Positions 46,906 to 55,236 of a stretch of 64,000 nucleotides of DNA are shown one piece after another. How positions within the stretch are numbered: the first letter of the stretch is position 1; the number at the start of each line of letters is the position of its first letter. Origin of the DNA: Candidatus Handelsmanbacteria bacterium (GTDB lineage: Bacteria > Latescibacterota > UBA2968 > UBA8231); assembly GCA_016867395.1 (NCBI GenBank), contig VGJS01000002.1, positions 1 to 64,000 on the forward strand, given 5' to 3'. A model generated the notes under the pieces. The model had not been told where the DNA came from. It saw only the letters and a program-made list of their open reading frames with translations, and searched no databases. Made by a program: the position numbers and the translations under genes.

Positions 46906-49900
46906 ATGAAGAGGTTAAGCGCACCCCTCAGCCTGGCCGGCGCGGCCCTGGTCCTGGCCGGCGGCCTGGCCTACCTGCTAGAACCGGAGTCCCCGGCCCT
47001 GCCCCTGGCCAACCTGGGGGCGGGTGTGGCGCTGGTGGCGCTGGCCGGGGTGCTCAACCCCGAGCTCTTTCGCCAGTACGGCCGCTGGCTTAACGCCTTC
47101 TGGGGCAGCCTGATGGTGGTGGGCATCGCCGCGATGCTCAACTTCCTGGGCACCCGCTACCACGAGCGCTTTGACCTGACCGCCGGCAAGCTGCACAGCC
47201 TCTCCGACCTGACCATCGAGACCCTGAAGGGCCTGCCCGCCGAGGTCCGCGCCCTGGCCTTCATGGAGCCGGGACAGACCGAGGCCCTGGAGGGCCTGCT
47301 CAAGGAGTACGCCGCCCAGACCGGCCAGTTCAGCTACGAGTTTGTCGATGCCGATCGCGACCCGGATCGGGCCAGGGAGTATGGGGTGCGCTCCTACAAC
47401 ACCCTGGTGCTGGAGAGCGGGGAGCGCCAGCAGCAGCTTACCGAACTGACCGAGAAGGAGCTGACCAGCGCCCTGCTCAAGCTGGTGCGAAACCGCCGGG
47501 ACAAAGTCTACCTGAGCGTGGGCCACGGCGAGGGGGGCACGGCCCAGGGCGAGCAGGGCTACAGCCTGCTCAAACAGCGGCTGGAGGAGTTCAACTACGA
47601 GGTGGAGGACTCCCTCTTCCTGGCCCGCGAGGGGAGGGTGCCCTCCGACTGCAAACTACTGGTAGTGCTCTCGCCCAAGACCGCCTTCCTCGCCAACGAG
47701 GCCGAGGCCCTGAGCCAGTACCTTAAGGGCGGGGGGGCGGCCCTGGTGCTGCTGGACCCGCCCTATAGGACGGGGCTGGAGGCGGTGCTGGGTAATTGGG
47801 GGGTGGAGGTGGGCAACGATTTCGTCATCGACACCAGCGGCCTGGGCAGCCTCTTCGGCCTGGACTATACCAGCCCGGTGGCGGTGGAATACGGCCAGCA
47901 CCCCGTCACCCGCAAGCACCAGGGGCTGATGACCTTCTACGAACTGAGCCGCTCCCTGCGCCTGGCCCAGCGGCCCGGGCTGAACGGGGTAGAGTTGGTC
48001 AAGACCAGCGAGCAGGGCTGGGCCGAGACCGACCTGGGGGTGCTCCAGGCCGGGGGCACCCGCACGGTGAAACTGGACGAGGGGATGGACCGGGCCGGCC
48101 CCCTGGCCCTGGCCCTGGCCGTGGACGCCGGCCAGGGGGGCGGCCGGCTGGTGGTCTTCGGCGACGCCGACTTCGCCAGCAACCGCTTCTTCGATTTACA
48201 GGGCAACGGCGATTTGGCCCTCAACGCCATCAGTTGGCTGGCCGAGGACGAGAGCCTGATTTCCATCCGGCCCCGTGAGCCGGGCTACAGCCCCATCGCC
48301 CTGACGGAGGGGCAGTCGGACTTTGTCTTCTGGCTGACGGTGGTGCTCTACCCCCTGGCGGTGGCGGTGGCCGGGGTGCTGGTGGTCTCGCGCAAGGGCC
48401 GCTGGAACCTGGCTGAGCTGAGCGCCGCCGGCCTGGGGGTGGTGCTCTCGCTGGGGGTGGTGGGGCTGGTCAACTTCATCGGCGACCGCTACCACGTCCG
48501 CTTCGACCTGAGCGCCGACCAACTCTTCACCCTTTCTGAGGACACCCACCGCCTGTTAGACCGGGTGGAGGAGCAGGACCGCTACGTGGCGGTCAAGACC
48601 TTCATGGCCAAGACCGAGGGGGTGCGCTTCCAGGAGGTGATGGACCAGTACAAGTACGCCTCCAAGCGCTTCGACTACGAGGTGCTCGACCCGCAGAAAC
48701 ACACCCTGGAGGTCAAGCAGCAGGGGGTGCGGGAGCGGGGGACCTCGGTGGTGGAGGTCAGCGGCGAGGGCAAGGTGCGCAGCGAGAAGATCACCGCCCA
48801 GAGCGAGGAGGCCCTTAGCAACGCCATTCAGCGGGCGCTCAAAGCCGAGGAGCGCAAGGTCTATTTCACCGCCGGCCACGGGGAAGGGCAGTTGGCCCAG
48901 GTCGATGGCAAGGGCTTCAGCATGCTGGGGGGCCGGCTCAAGGAGATGAACTTCCAGGTGGAGGAGGGCCTGAGCCTGGCGGGCGGCGCGCCCGAGGACG
49001 CCACCCTGGTGGCGGTGGTGGGGCCCAAGCAGCCCTTGGCGCCGGGGGAGGTCCAAGCCCTGCGCGCCCACTTCAGCAAGGGGCGCGGCGCCCTCTTCTT
49101 GCTGGACCCAGGGCCGCCCACCGGCCTGGAGGGCCTGCTCGCTGAGTACGGGGTGAAGCTGGGCCAGGACTTCGTCGTCGATCTGAGTGGCATCGGCCAG
49201 ATGCTGGGGGCCGACGTCTCGGTGCCGGTGGTGGTGCAGTACGGCGAACACCCCATCACTGCCCGCCTCGCCCAGGGGGCCATGAGCTTCTACCCCCTGA
49301 CCCGCTCGGTGGGCCTGAGCGGCCGGCCCGGCCCGGACCAGACACCCCTGGTCTTCACCCACCGCAGCAGTTGGGGCGAGTCGGACCTGGGGCCCATCAC
49401 CGGGGCTGGCGGCGGCCAGGTGGAGTTCGACCCGGCCCGGGATCTGCAGGGCCCCCTGTCCCTGGGGGTGGCGGTGAAGGCCGAGGCCGACAGCGGCGCC
49501 CACCCCGAGGAGAAGACCCGGCTGGTGGTCTTTGGCGATTCGGACTTTGCCACCAACCAGTACTTTGGCCAGCAGGCCAACGGCGAGTTGCTGGCCAGCA
49601 GCTTCGCCTGGCTGGGCGAGGGGGAGGACCGGCTGGAGATCACCGCCAAGGAGCCTCCTTTCAACCCCATCAACCTGATCGGCAACCAGGGGACGGTGGT
49701 GTTGTGGGTCTCGGTCTTCATCCTGCCCTTTGCGGTGGCCCTTTCCGGGGTGCTGATGATGCTGCGCCGGGGGTACCAGACCTACGCGACGGGGTTTGTC
49801 ACCTGGCTGATGTACAACTACATCGGCGCGGGGGTTTTCTATTTTGTGCAGGCGGTCATCGGCCTGAGCGAGGCCAGCGCCCCGCGCGGCCAGGGCTACC

Positions 49901-50121
49901 TGCTCCTGGCCCTGCTCTGCGGGGCGGCCAGCTACGGCCTCTTCCGGCGGCTGACCCTGGCCTGGGTGCTGGCCTTGGGGCTGGCGGTGGCCAATGCGGG
50001 GGTGGGCTTTGTGGCCATCCCCATTGACACCTTGCAGTTGCTTTGCGCCGCCCTGTGGGTGGCCAATGCCTGCGTGCTGGTGTGGATCAAGAAAGCCTTT
50101 GGCGCCGAGCGGGAGGGATAG
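46906..50121 (+). CDS. GldG-like auxiliary protein, internally duplicated
   Basis: 1071 residues. Two tandem copies of the ABC-type uncharacterised auxiliary (GldG) domain: NFLGTRYHERFDLTAGKLHS at 79 and NFIGDRYHVRFDLSADQLFT at 523 begin equivalent units, each with KVYLSVGHGEG or KVYFTAGHGEG and later ADFASNRFF or SDFATNQYF. Predicted membrane segments lie at 5-25, 40-55, 65-85, between copies (about 470-525), and in the last 150 residues (four or five). GldG in Bacteroidetes is a single copy of about 550 residues. Sits between the GldF-like permease and a DUF4340 gene (ATG four bases downstream). Confidence 0.88.
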   Translation: MKRLSAPLSLAGAALVLAGGLAYLLEPESPALPLANLGAGVALVALAGVLNPELFRQYGRWLNAFWGSLMVVGIAAMLNFLGTRYHERFDLTAGKLHSLSDLTIETLKGLPAEVRALAFMEPGQTEALEGLLKEYAAQTGQFSYEFVDADRDPDRAREYGVRSYNTLVLESGERQQQLTELTEKELTSALLKLVRNRRDKVYLSVGHGEGGTAQGEQGYSLLKQRLEEFNYEVEDSLFLAREGRVPSDCKLLVVLSPKTAFLANEAEALSQYLKGGGAALVLLDPPYRTGLEAVLGNWGVEVGNDFVIDTSGLGSLFGLDYTSPVAVEYGQHPVTRKHQGLMTFYELSRSLRLAQRPGLNGVELVKTSEQGWAETDLGVLQAGGTRTVKLDEGMDRAGPLALALAVDAGQGGGRLVVFGDADFASNRFFDLQGNGDLALNAISWLAEDESLISIRPREPGYSPIALTEGQSDFVFWLTVVLYPLAVAVAGVLVVSRKGRWNLAELSAAGLGVVLSLGVVGLVNFIGDRYHVRFDLSADQLFTLSEDTHRLLDRVEEQDRYVAVKTFMAKTEGVRFQEVMDQYKYASKRFDYEVLDPQKHTLEVKQQGVRERGTSVVEVSGEGKVRSEKITAQSEEALSNAIQRALKAEERKVYFTAGHGEGQLAQVDGKGFSMLGGRLKEMNFQVEEGLSLAGGAPEDATLVAVVGPKQPLAPGEVQALRAHFSKGRGALFLLDPGPPTGLEGLLAEYGVKLGQDFVVDLSGIGQMLGADVSVPVVVQYGEHPITARLAQGAMSFYPLTRSVGLSGRPGPDQTPLVFTHRSSWGESDLGPITGAGGGQVEFDPARDLQGPLSLGVAVKAEADSGAHPEEKTRLVVFGDSDFATNQYFGQQANGELLASSFAWLGEGEDRLEITAKEPPFNPINLIGNQGTVVLWVSVFILPFAVALSGVLMMLRRGYQTYATGFVTWLMYNYIGAGVFYFVQAVIGLSEASAPRGQGYLLLALLCGAASYGLFRRLTLAWVLALGLAVANAGVGFVAIPIDTLQLLCAALWVANACVLVWIKKAFGAEREG

Positions 50122-50124
50122 GCG

Positions 50125-51501
50125 ATGCGCCTGAAGACCAATCTGATCATCGGAATCATCTTTTCGGTCCTGGCGGCCTTTGTCTACTTCTACGAGATCA
50201 GGGGCGGCGAGGAGCGCAAGGCCGAGGCGGACAAGGCCAAGGAACTGGCCGATTTCGCCGAAAGCGAGGTGCGACGCCTCACCATCGACCGCATCGACAC
50301 CCTGATCGTCCTCGAAAAGGTGCAGGACCGCTGGTGGCTCAAGGCGCCGGTGGAATGCGAGGCCGACCAGGAGGCAGTGGACCGCTACCTGCGCAACCTG
50401 CGCGAGTGCGAGCGGGACAAGGTGGTCGAGGAGGCCGACAAGGTCCGGGATGATCCCGGGCTGGCCCAGAAGTACCGCCTGCATGCCCCCCGCCTCAAGG
50501 TGGCGGTGGAGACGGCCTCGGGGAGCATCGACACCATCTGGTGGGGAGCCGACAGCCCCACAGAGCGCTTCGTGTACGTGCAGCAGCGGGGCGACAACCC
50601 CGAGATCTTCACCGTGCAGGCCTGGCGGTACGACAACCTCGCCAAGGGGCTCTTCGACCTGCGGGACCGCCGGGTGCTGGCCTTTGAGCCGGCGGCCGTG
50701 CGGGAGCTGCGTTTGAACCGCCCGCAGGAGCGGGTGGCCCTGGCCCTGGCCGAGGGCTGGCGGCTTTTGGCCCCGGCCCCGGCCCCGGCCGACGAGCAGG
50801 CAGTGAAGGACCTGCTCGACCGCCTGCACCAGGCCCGGATCGAGTCCATCGCCGCCGAATCCGCCCCTCCTTCCCAGTACGGGCTGGACGCGCCCAGCGT
50901 GGAAGTCTCGCTGCTTTTGGGGGACGAGCGGGCCGAGAAGCGCCTGCGGGTGGGCGCGCCGGCCCCGGGCGGGGAGTACTACGCCCAGGACCTCAGCCGG
51001 CCGGCGGTGTTCACCCTCGATTCGACCCTGGTCAGGGAACTGGGCCAGCCGGCCGCGGCCCTGCGCAACCGCAAACCGCTGGTGTTCGCCGCCGACCAGG
51101 TGGATCACATCGAACTGCAAGGCCCCGGCCAGATGTTGGCTGCGGTCGTGGACACCGCGGGGACCTGGTCCCTGGAGGCTCCCCAGCGCGGCCCGGCCAA
51201 GTCGTGGAAGTTCAGCAACCTGCTCAGCCAGTTGGCGGGGGTGGAGGTGGAGGAATTCGCCGGGCCGGCGCCGGCGGGGCAGTACGGGCTCGACCACCCG
51301 CGGCTGCGGGTGGTGTTGAGGGCAGGCAGCCAGACGGTGCTGGAGGTGAAACTGGGCGAGCGGGGCGGCCAGGTGTACCTGAGCCGCAGCGGCGACCCGG
51401 AGGTCTACCGGGTGGCCCCCTCGCTGCTCAAGGACCTGGACCTCCAACTGGGGGACGTGGTCCAGTCCCCAGCGACGGAAGCGCCGCCGGCGGGGCAGTG
51501 A
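50125..51501 (+). CDS. DUF4340 protein
   Basis: 458 residues. An amino-terminal membrane anchor (about 5-25, NLIIGIIFSVLAAFVYFYE) is followed by a large periplasmic region with two DUF4340-type units, the second near AVKDLLDRLHQARIESIA and STLVRELGQPAAALRNRKP. DUF4340 genes commonly follow GldG-like genes; their role is not established, probably accessory to the ABC exporter. The stop overlaps the next ATG (ATGA at 51499-51503). A short CCGGCC tandem at 50771-50790 encodes Pro-Ala repeats. Confidence 0.85.
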   Translation: MRLKTNLIIGIIFSVLAAFVYFYEIRGGEERKAEADKAKELADFAESEVRRLTIDRIDTLIVLEKVQDRWWLKAPVECEADQEAVDRYLRNLRECERDKVVEEADKVRDDPGLAQKYRLHAPRLKVAVETASGSIDTIWWGADSPTERFVYVQQRGDNPEIFTVQAWRYDNLAKGLFDLRDRRVLAFEPAAVRELRLNRPQERVALALAEGWRLLAPAPAPADEQAVKDLLDRLHQARIESIAAESAPPSQYGLDAPSVEVSLLLGDERAEKRLRVGAPAPGGEYYAQDLSRPAVFTLDSTLVRELGQPAAALRNRKPLVFAADQVDHIELQGPGQMLAAVVDTAGTWSLEAPQRGPAKSWKFSNLLSQLAGVEVEEFAGPAPAGQYGLDHPRLRVVLRAGSQTVLEVKLGERGGQVYLSRSGDPEVYRVAPSLLKDLDLQLGDVVQSPATEAPPAGQ

Positions 51502-52442
51502 TGGGCTGGTGGGCGCTGCTCTGGCTGGCCGGGGCGCTGCCCGCGCTGGCGGCCCCCGCGGCGGAGGCCCGCCTCGACACGGCGCAGGTACGGGTGGGGG
51601 ACCCTCTGCACCTGGAACTGCGGCTGCGCTACCCGCAGGGCGCCCGGCCCCTGCTGCCCCCAGTCCCCGCCTTACTTGGGGATTTCACGGTCCGCCCCGA
51701 AGCCCCTTTGCCTCCCGTTGCTGAGGGCGGCGAGGTGGCGGAGGTCCACCGCTACGAACTGCGGATCTACCGGCCCGGAACCCATCGCCTGCCCTCACTG
51801 GAGATCGCCCTGGTCCAGACCGGCGGCGATACCCTGAAACTGGCCACTGCCCCCCTAACAGTGGAAGTGCTCCGGGTGCGCCCGGAGGGGGACAAGGAAC
51901 TGCGTGACATCAAGGGACCAGTGGATTTGGGCAGCGGCCTGCCGGCTTGGGCCTGGGGACTGATCGGGGCCTTGGCCGCCCTGGCGGCGGCCGGCGGCTT
52001 GTACTGGTGGCTGCGCCGCCGCCAGCGCCCGGCGATCCCGCCTCCCCCTCCTCCGCCCAAGGATTACCTGGCCGAGTTCAGCCGCATCGCCGGGATGGGG
52101 CTCTTGGAGGTGGGCGGGACCAAGGTCTATTACTCCCTCCTGGCCGAGACCCTGCGCCGCTTCCTGGAGGACCGGATGGGCATCGAGGCTATGGAGCGGA
52201 CCACTGTCGAGATCGCCGCCTCGCTGCGGGCCAGCGGCTGCGAGGCCGGACTGGCAACCCAGATCGAATCCTTCCTCGGCGCCGCGGACCTGGTCAAGTT
52301 TGCCCGCTTTACCCCCGGCCCGGAGGAGGCCCGCCAGGCCCCCGAGGAGGGCAAGGCCATCGTGCGGCGGGGCCTGACCCTGGCCGCCGAGGCCGAAGCC
52401 GCCCGCCGGGCCCAGGAGAGCGCCCCGGCGAGCGCCTGCTAA
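51501..52442 (+). CDS. BatD-short / DUF4381-type membrane protein
   Basis: 313 residues from MGWWALLWLAGALPALAA with a signal peptide. The periplasmic part (about 25-145) resembles the BatD beta-sandwich (RLDTAQVRVGDPLHLELRLR), a membrane segment follows at about 148-170 (WAWGLIGALAALAAAGGLYW), and a cytoplasmic part with LLAETLRRFLEDRMGIEAM resembles the DUF4381 family. It precedes batA. The start codon overlaps the DUF4340 stop; the upstream frame in the +2 phase is a shadow. Confidence 0.8.
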   Translation: MGWWALLWLAGALPALAAPAAEARLDTAQVRVGDPLHLELRLRYPQGARPLLPPVPALLGDFTVRPEAPLPPVAEGGEVAEVHRYELRIYRPGTHRLPSLEIALVQTGGDTLKLATAPLTVEVLRVRPEGDKELRDIKGPVDLGSGLPAWAWGLIGALAALAAAGGLYWWLRRRQRPAIPPPPPPPKDYLAEFSRIAGMGLLEVGGTKVYYSLLAETLRRFLEDRMGIEAMERTTVEIAASLRASGCEAGLATQIESFLGAADLVKFARFTPGPEEARQAPEEGKAIVRRGLTLAAEAEAARRAQESAPASAC

Positions 52443-52449
52443 GGGGGAG

Positions 52450-53436
52450 ATGGCCCATTTGCGTTTTGCCGACCCCGAGTGGCTGCTCCTGCTCCTGCTT
52501 TTGCCTCTGCTGCTCTACCGCTACCTGGCGCAGTTGCGCCGGCCCGGCGGGGGCCTGCGCTTCTCCGACGTGGGGGTGCTGGCCGCGGCCGGCCCCACCC
52601 TGTGGACCCGCCTGCGCCACTGCCTCATCGCCTTCCGGCTCTTGGGGCTGGCCTGTCTGATCGTGGCCCTGGCCAGGCCCCAGGCCGGCCGGGAGCGCCG
52701 CGAGCTGTCGGCCGAGGGTGTGGACATCCTGCTCACCCTCGACGTATCCTCCAGCATGGAGGCCAGGGATCTGGGCTCCCGCAACCGTCTGGAGATCGCC
52801 AAGGAAGTGGTGGCCGAGTTCATCCGCGGGCGCCAGAGCGACCGGCTGGGGCTGGTGATCTTTGCCGGGGAGAGTTTCACCCAGTGCCCCCTCACCCTGG
52901 ACTACGACATCCTCCTCAGCTTTGTCCAGAGCATCCAGATCGCCGACGACTCCTGGGACGGCACGGCCATCGGCATGGCCCTGGCCAACGCCTGCAACCG
53001 GCTGCGCGATTCCCAGGCCAAGAGCAAGGTGGTGGTGTTGCTCACCGATGGGGTGAACAACGCCGGTGAGGTGGAGCCCCTGACCGCTGCGGACGCGGCC
53101 GCCGCGGTGGGTATCCGGGTCTATACCATCGGGGTGGGTAGCAACCAGGCCACTCTGGCCTCGCCCCGGCTCTTTGGCCGGGCCCAGGGGGCCGAGTTCG
53201 ACGAGGCCGCTCTGCAGGAGGTGGCCCGCCGCACTGGCGGGCGCTACTTCCGCGCCACCAGCCGCGAGAAGCTCCAGGAGATCTACCGCGAGATCGCCGA
53301 GTTGGAGACCAGTCCGATCAAGGACCAGGTGCGGGTGGATTACGCCGATCGCTACGCCTATCTCCTGTGGCCCGGCCTGCTGCTCTTCCTGCTGGAACTG
53401 GCCCTGGCCAACACCCGCTTCCGCCGCATACCCTAA
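52450..53436 (+). CDS. batA: BatA-like von Willebrand factor A protein
   Basis: 328 residues. Membrane segments at about 8-25 and 58-75, an intact metal-ion (MIDAS) motif DVSSS (98-102), TDGVNNAGE and a final membrane segment (about 302-320). This matches BatA of the aerotolerance operon. Preceding Pro-rich linker residues and the positive-inside loop put the vWA domain in the periplasm by inference. Seven bases after the previous gene. Confidence 0.92.
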   Translation: MAHLRFADPEWLLLLLLLPLLLYRYLAQLRRPGGGLRFSDVGVLAAAGPTLWTRLRHCLIAFRLLGLACLIVALARPQAGRERRELSAEGVDILLTLDVSSSMEARDLGSRNRLEIAKEVVAEFIRGRQSDRLGLVIFAGESFTQCPLTLDYDILLSFVQSIQIADDSWDGTAIGMALANACNRLRDSQAKSKVVVLLTDGVNNAGEVEPLTAADAAAAVGIRVYTIGVGSNQATLASPRLFGRAQGAEFDEAALQEVARRTGGRYFRATSREKLQEIYREIAELETSPIKDQVRVDYADRYAYLLWPGLLLFLLELALANTRFRRIP

Positions 53437-53448
53437 GAGGAGCCTCCT

Positions 53449-54459
53449 GTGCGTTTTGCCGCCCATGACCTCTTCTGGCTCTTGCTGCTCCTGCCCCTGC
53501 TGGCCCTCTTTCTGGCCTGGGCGGGGCACCGCCGGCGCCGGGCCCTGGCCCGCTTCGCCCACCAGGCCATGCTGCCTCGGCTGATGGAGGGCGGGGGTGC
53601 GGCCAGGCGCTACGGGCGGCCCCTGTTGCTTTTGGCCGGGACCCTCTTCCTCATCCTGGCCCTGACCGGCCCCCAGTGGGGGGCCCGCACCGAGATCGGC
53701 AAGCGCCGTGGGGTGGATGTGATGGTGGCCCTGGACGTGTCGCGCAGTATGCTAGCTTCTGATGTCAAGCCCAGCCGGCTCGAAAGGGCCAAGCACCAGG
53801 TTGCCGAACTGCTCGACCAGCTTGACGGCGACCGGGTGGGCCTGGTGGTCTTCGCCGGTCACGCCTTTGTCCAGTGCCCCCTAACTGTCGATTACGGGGC
53901 CTTGCAGCTGTTCCTCGATCTGGCCGACACCCAGGTCGCACCGGTGCAGGGCACGGCCCTGGGTGACGCCATCGGCCTGGCCGCCCGCAGCCTGCCCGAG
54001 GGCGAGGTCCACGGCCAGGCCATCATCCTTTTTACCGACGGGGAGAACCACCTGGGGGATGCGGTGGGAGCCGCCAGGGAGGCGGCGGGCGGGGGCGTCA
54101 GGATCTTCGCCGTGGGGGTGGGCACTCCGGCGGGGGAGCTAATCCCCGATCTCAAGGGGTACCACCGCGACGAGGAGGGGAACTACGTCAAGAGTCGTCT
54201 CGACGAGCGGACCTTGCAGCAAGTGGCCCAGGCCGGCGAGGGGGCTTACTTCCAGAGCACCCTGGGGGGCGGCGAGGTGGGGCGGCTGCGCGAGTACCTG
54301 GGCCAGATGGACCAGGGCGAGTTCGGGGCGGCGCGTTTCACCCGCTACGAGGAGCGTTTCCAGTGGTGCCTGCTTCCGGCGTTCCTGTGTTTCCTGGCCG
54401 AGGCCCTGTGGCCCGAGGGCCGGCGGCGGCCGGGCCAATGGCGGGGGAGGTTCGCATGA
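53449..54459 (+). CDS. batB: BatB-like von Willebrand factor A protein
   Basis: 336 residues from a GTG (MRFAAHDLFWLLLLLPLL), with AGGAG upstream. Same layout as BatA: two amino-terminal membrane segments, MIDAS DVSRS (96-100), TDGENHLGDAVG, and a carboxy membrane segment. It is the second half of the BatA/BatB pair. Its stop overlaps the batC ATG (ATGA, 54456-54459). Confidence 0.92.
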   Translation: MRFAAHDLFWLLLLLPLLALFLAWAGHRRRRALARFAHQAMLPRLMEGGGAARRYGRPLLLLAGTLFLILALTGPQWGARTEIGKRRGVDVMVALDVSRSMLASDVKPSRLERAKHQVAELLDQLDGDRVGLVVFAGHAFVQCPLTVDYGALQLFLDLADTQVAPVQGTALGDAIGLAARSLPEGEVHGQAIILFTDGENHLGDAVGAAREAAGGGVRIFAVGVGTPAGELIPDLKGYHRDEEGNYVKSRLDERTLQQVAQAGEGAYFQSTLGGGEVGRLREYLGQMDQGEFGAARFTRYEERFQWCLLPAFLCFLAEALWPEGRRRPGQWRGRFA

Positions 54460-55235
54460 AGGGGTTGGGTGTTTGGCTCCTGGCCTTGCTCTGGCTGGGG
54501 GCGGCCGGGGCGGCTCCCATCGACGAGGGGGCCGCCGACAAGAGCGCCAGGGCCAAAAAATTTTACGAGGAGGGCCATTTCGAGGAGGCCCTGCAACTCT
54601 ACCGCCAGGCCCAGGTCGAGGCCCCGGAGGAGAAGTCCCTCAACTACAACGCCGGCAGCGCGCTGTTCAAGACCGGCGACTACGCCGGGGCCGCCGCCGA
54701 GTTCGACGCGGCGACGGCGGGGGGGGACGAGGGGCTGAAGGCCCGCGCATTCTACAATCTGGGCAACGCCCATTTCCAGCAGCAACAGTACCAGCAGGCC
54801 GTCGATGCGTATAGGCAGGCCCTCGAACACGACTGGCAGGACCAGGAGGCCAAGGCCAATCTCGAGCTGGCCCTGGCCAAGCAGCAGGAGCAGCAACAGC
54901 AGCAGTCCCAGCAGGGCCAAGAGCAGGACCGGCAATCGCAGCAGGGGCAGCAGCAGGGGCAGCAACAGAGGCCGCAACAGAGGCCGCAACAGGACCAACA
55001 GCAGCAACCGCAACCACAGCAGGGCCAGCAACAAGAGCAGCAACGAGGACAGGAGCAGGATCAGCAACAACAACAGCAGCCCCAGGGGCAGGGGAGGAAC
55101 CAGCGCACCGGCCAGCGCAACCGCATGGACCGCGAGGAGGCCGAGCAGTTGCTGGACGCGATGCGGGACCGCGAGAAACAGGCCCAGCAGCGCCGGCAGC
55201 GCGGGACCCAGGCGTACCGGGGCAAGGATTGGTGA
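54456..55235 (+). CDS. batC: BatC-like TPR protein with Gln-rich tail
   Basis: 259 residues from MKGLGVWLLALLWLGAAG with a signal peptide (1-~22). TPR units follow (KKFYEEGHFEEALQLYRQAQ, SLNYNAGSALFKTGDYAGAA and FYNLGNAHFQQQQYQQAVDA). From about 150 to 230 the protein is dominated by Gln (CAG/CAA runs), then ends basic (RRQRGTQAYRGKDW). The ATG overlaps the batB stop; the in-frame extension upstream is rejected. TPR plus vWA neighbours suggest a periplasmic scaffold. Confidence 0.9.
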   Translation: MKGLGVWLLALLWLGAAGAAPIDEGAADKSARAKKFYEEGHFEEALQLYRQAQVEAPEEKSLNYNAGSALFKTGDYAGAAAEFDAATAGGDEGLKARAFYNLGNAHFQQQQYQQAVDAYRQALEHDWQDQEAKANLELALAKQQEQQQQQSQQGQEQDRQSQQGQQQGQQQRPQQRPQQDQQQQPQPQQGQQQEQQRGQEQDQQQQQQPQGQGRNQRTGQRNRMDREEAEQLLDAMRDREKQAQQRRQRGTQAYRGKDW

Positions 55236-55236
55236 G

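Noticed and set aside
48556-51447. A 963-residue reverse-strand open frame
   Set aside because: Antisense to the GldG-like and DUF4340 genes, low-complexity His/Gln/Leu content and no recognisable motif. It is a high-GC shadow.
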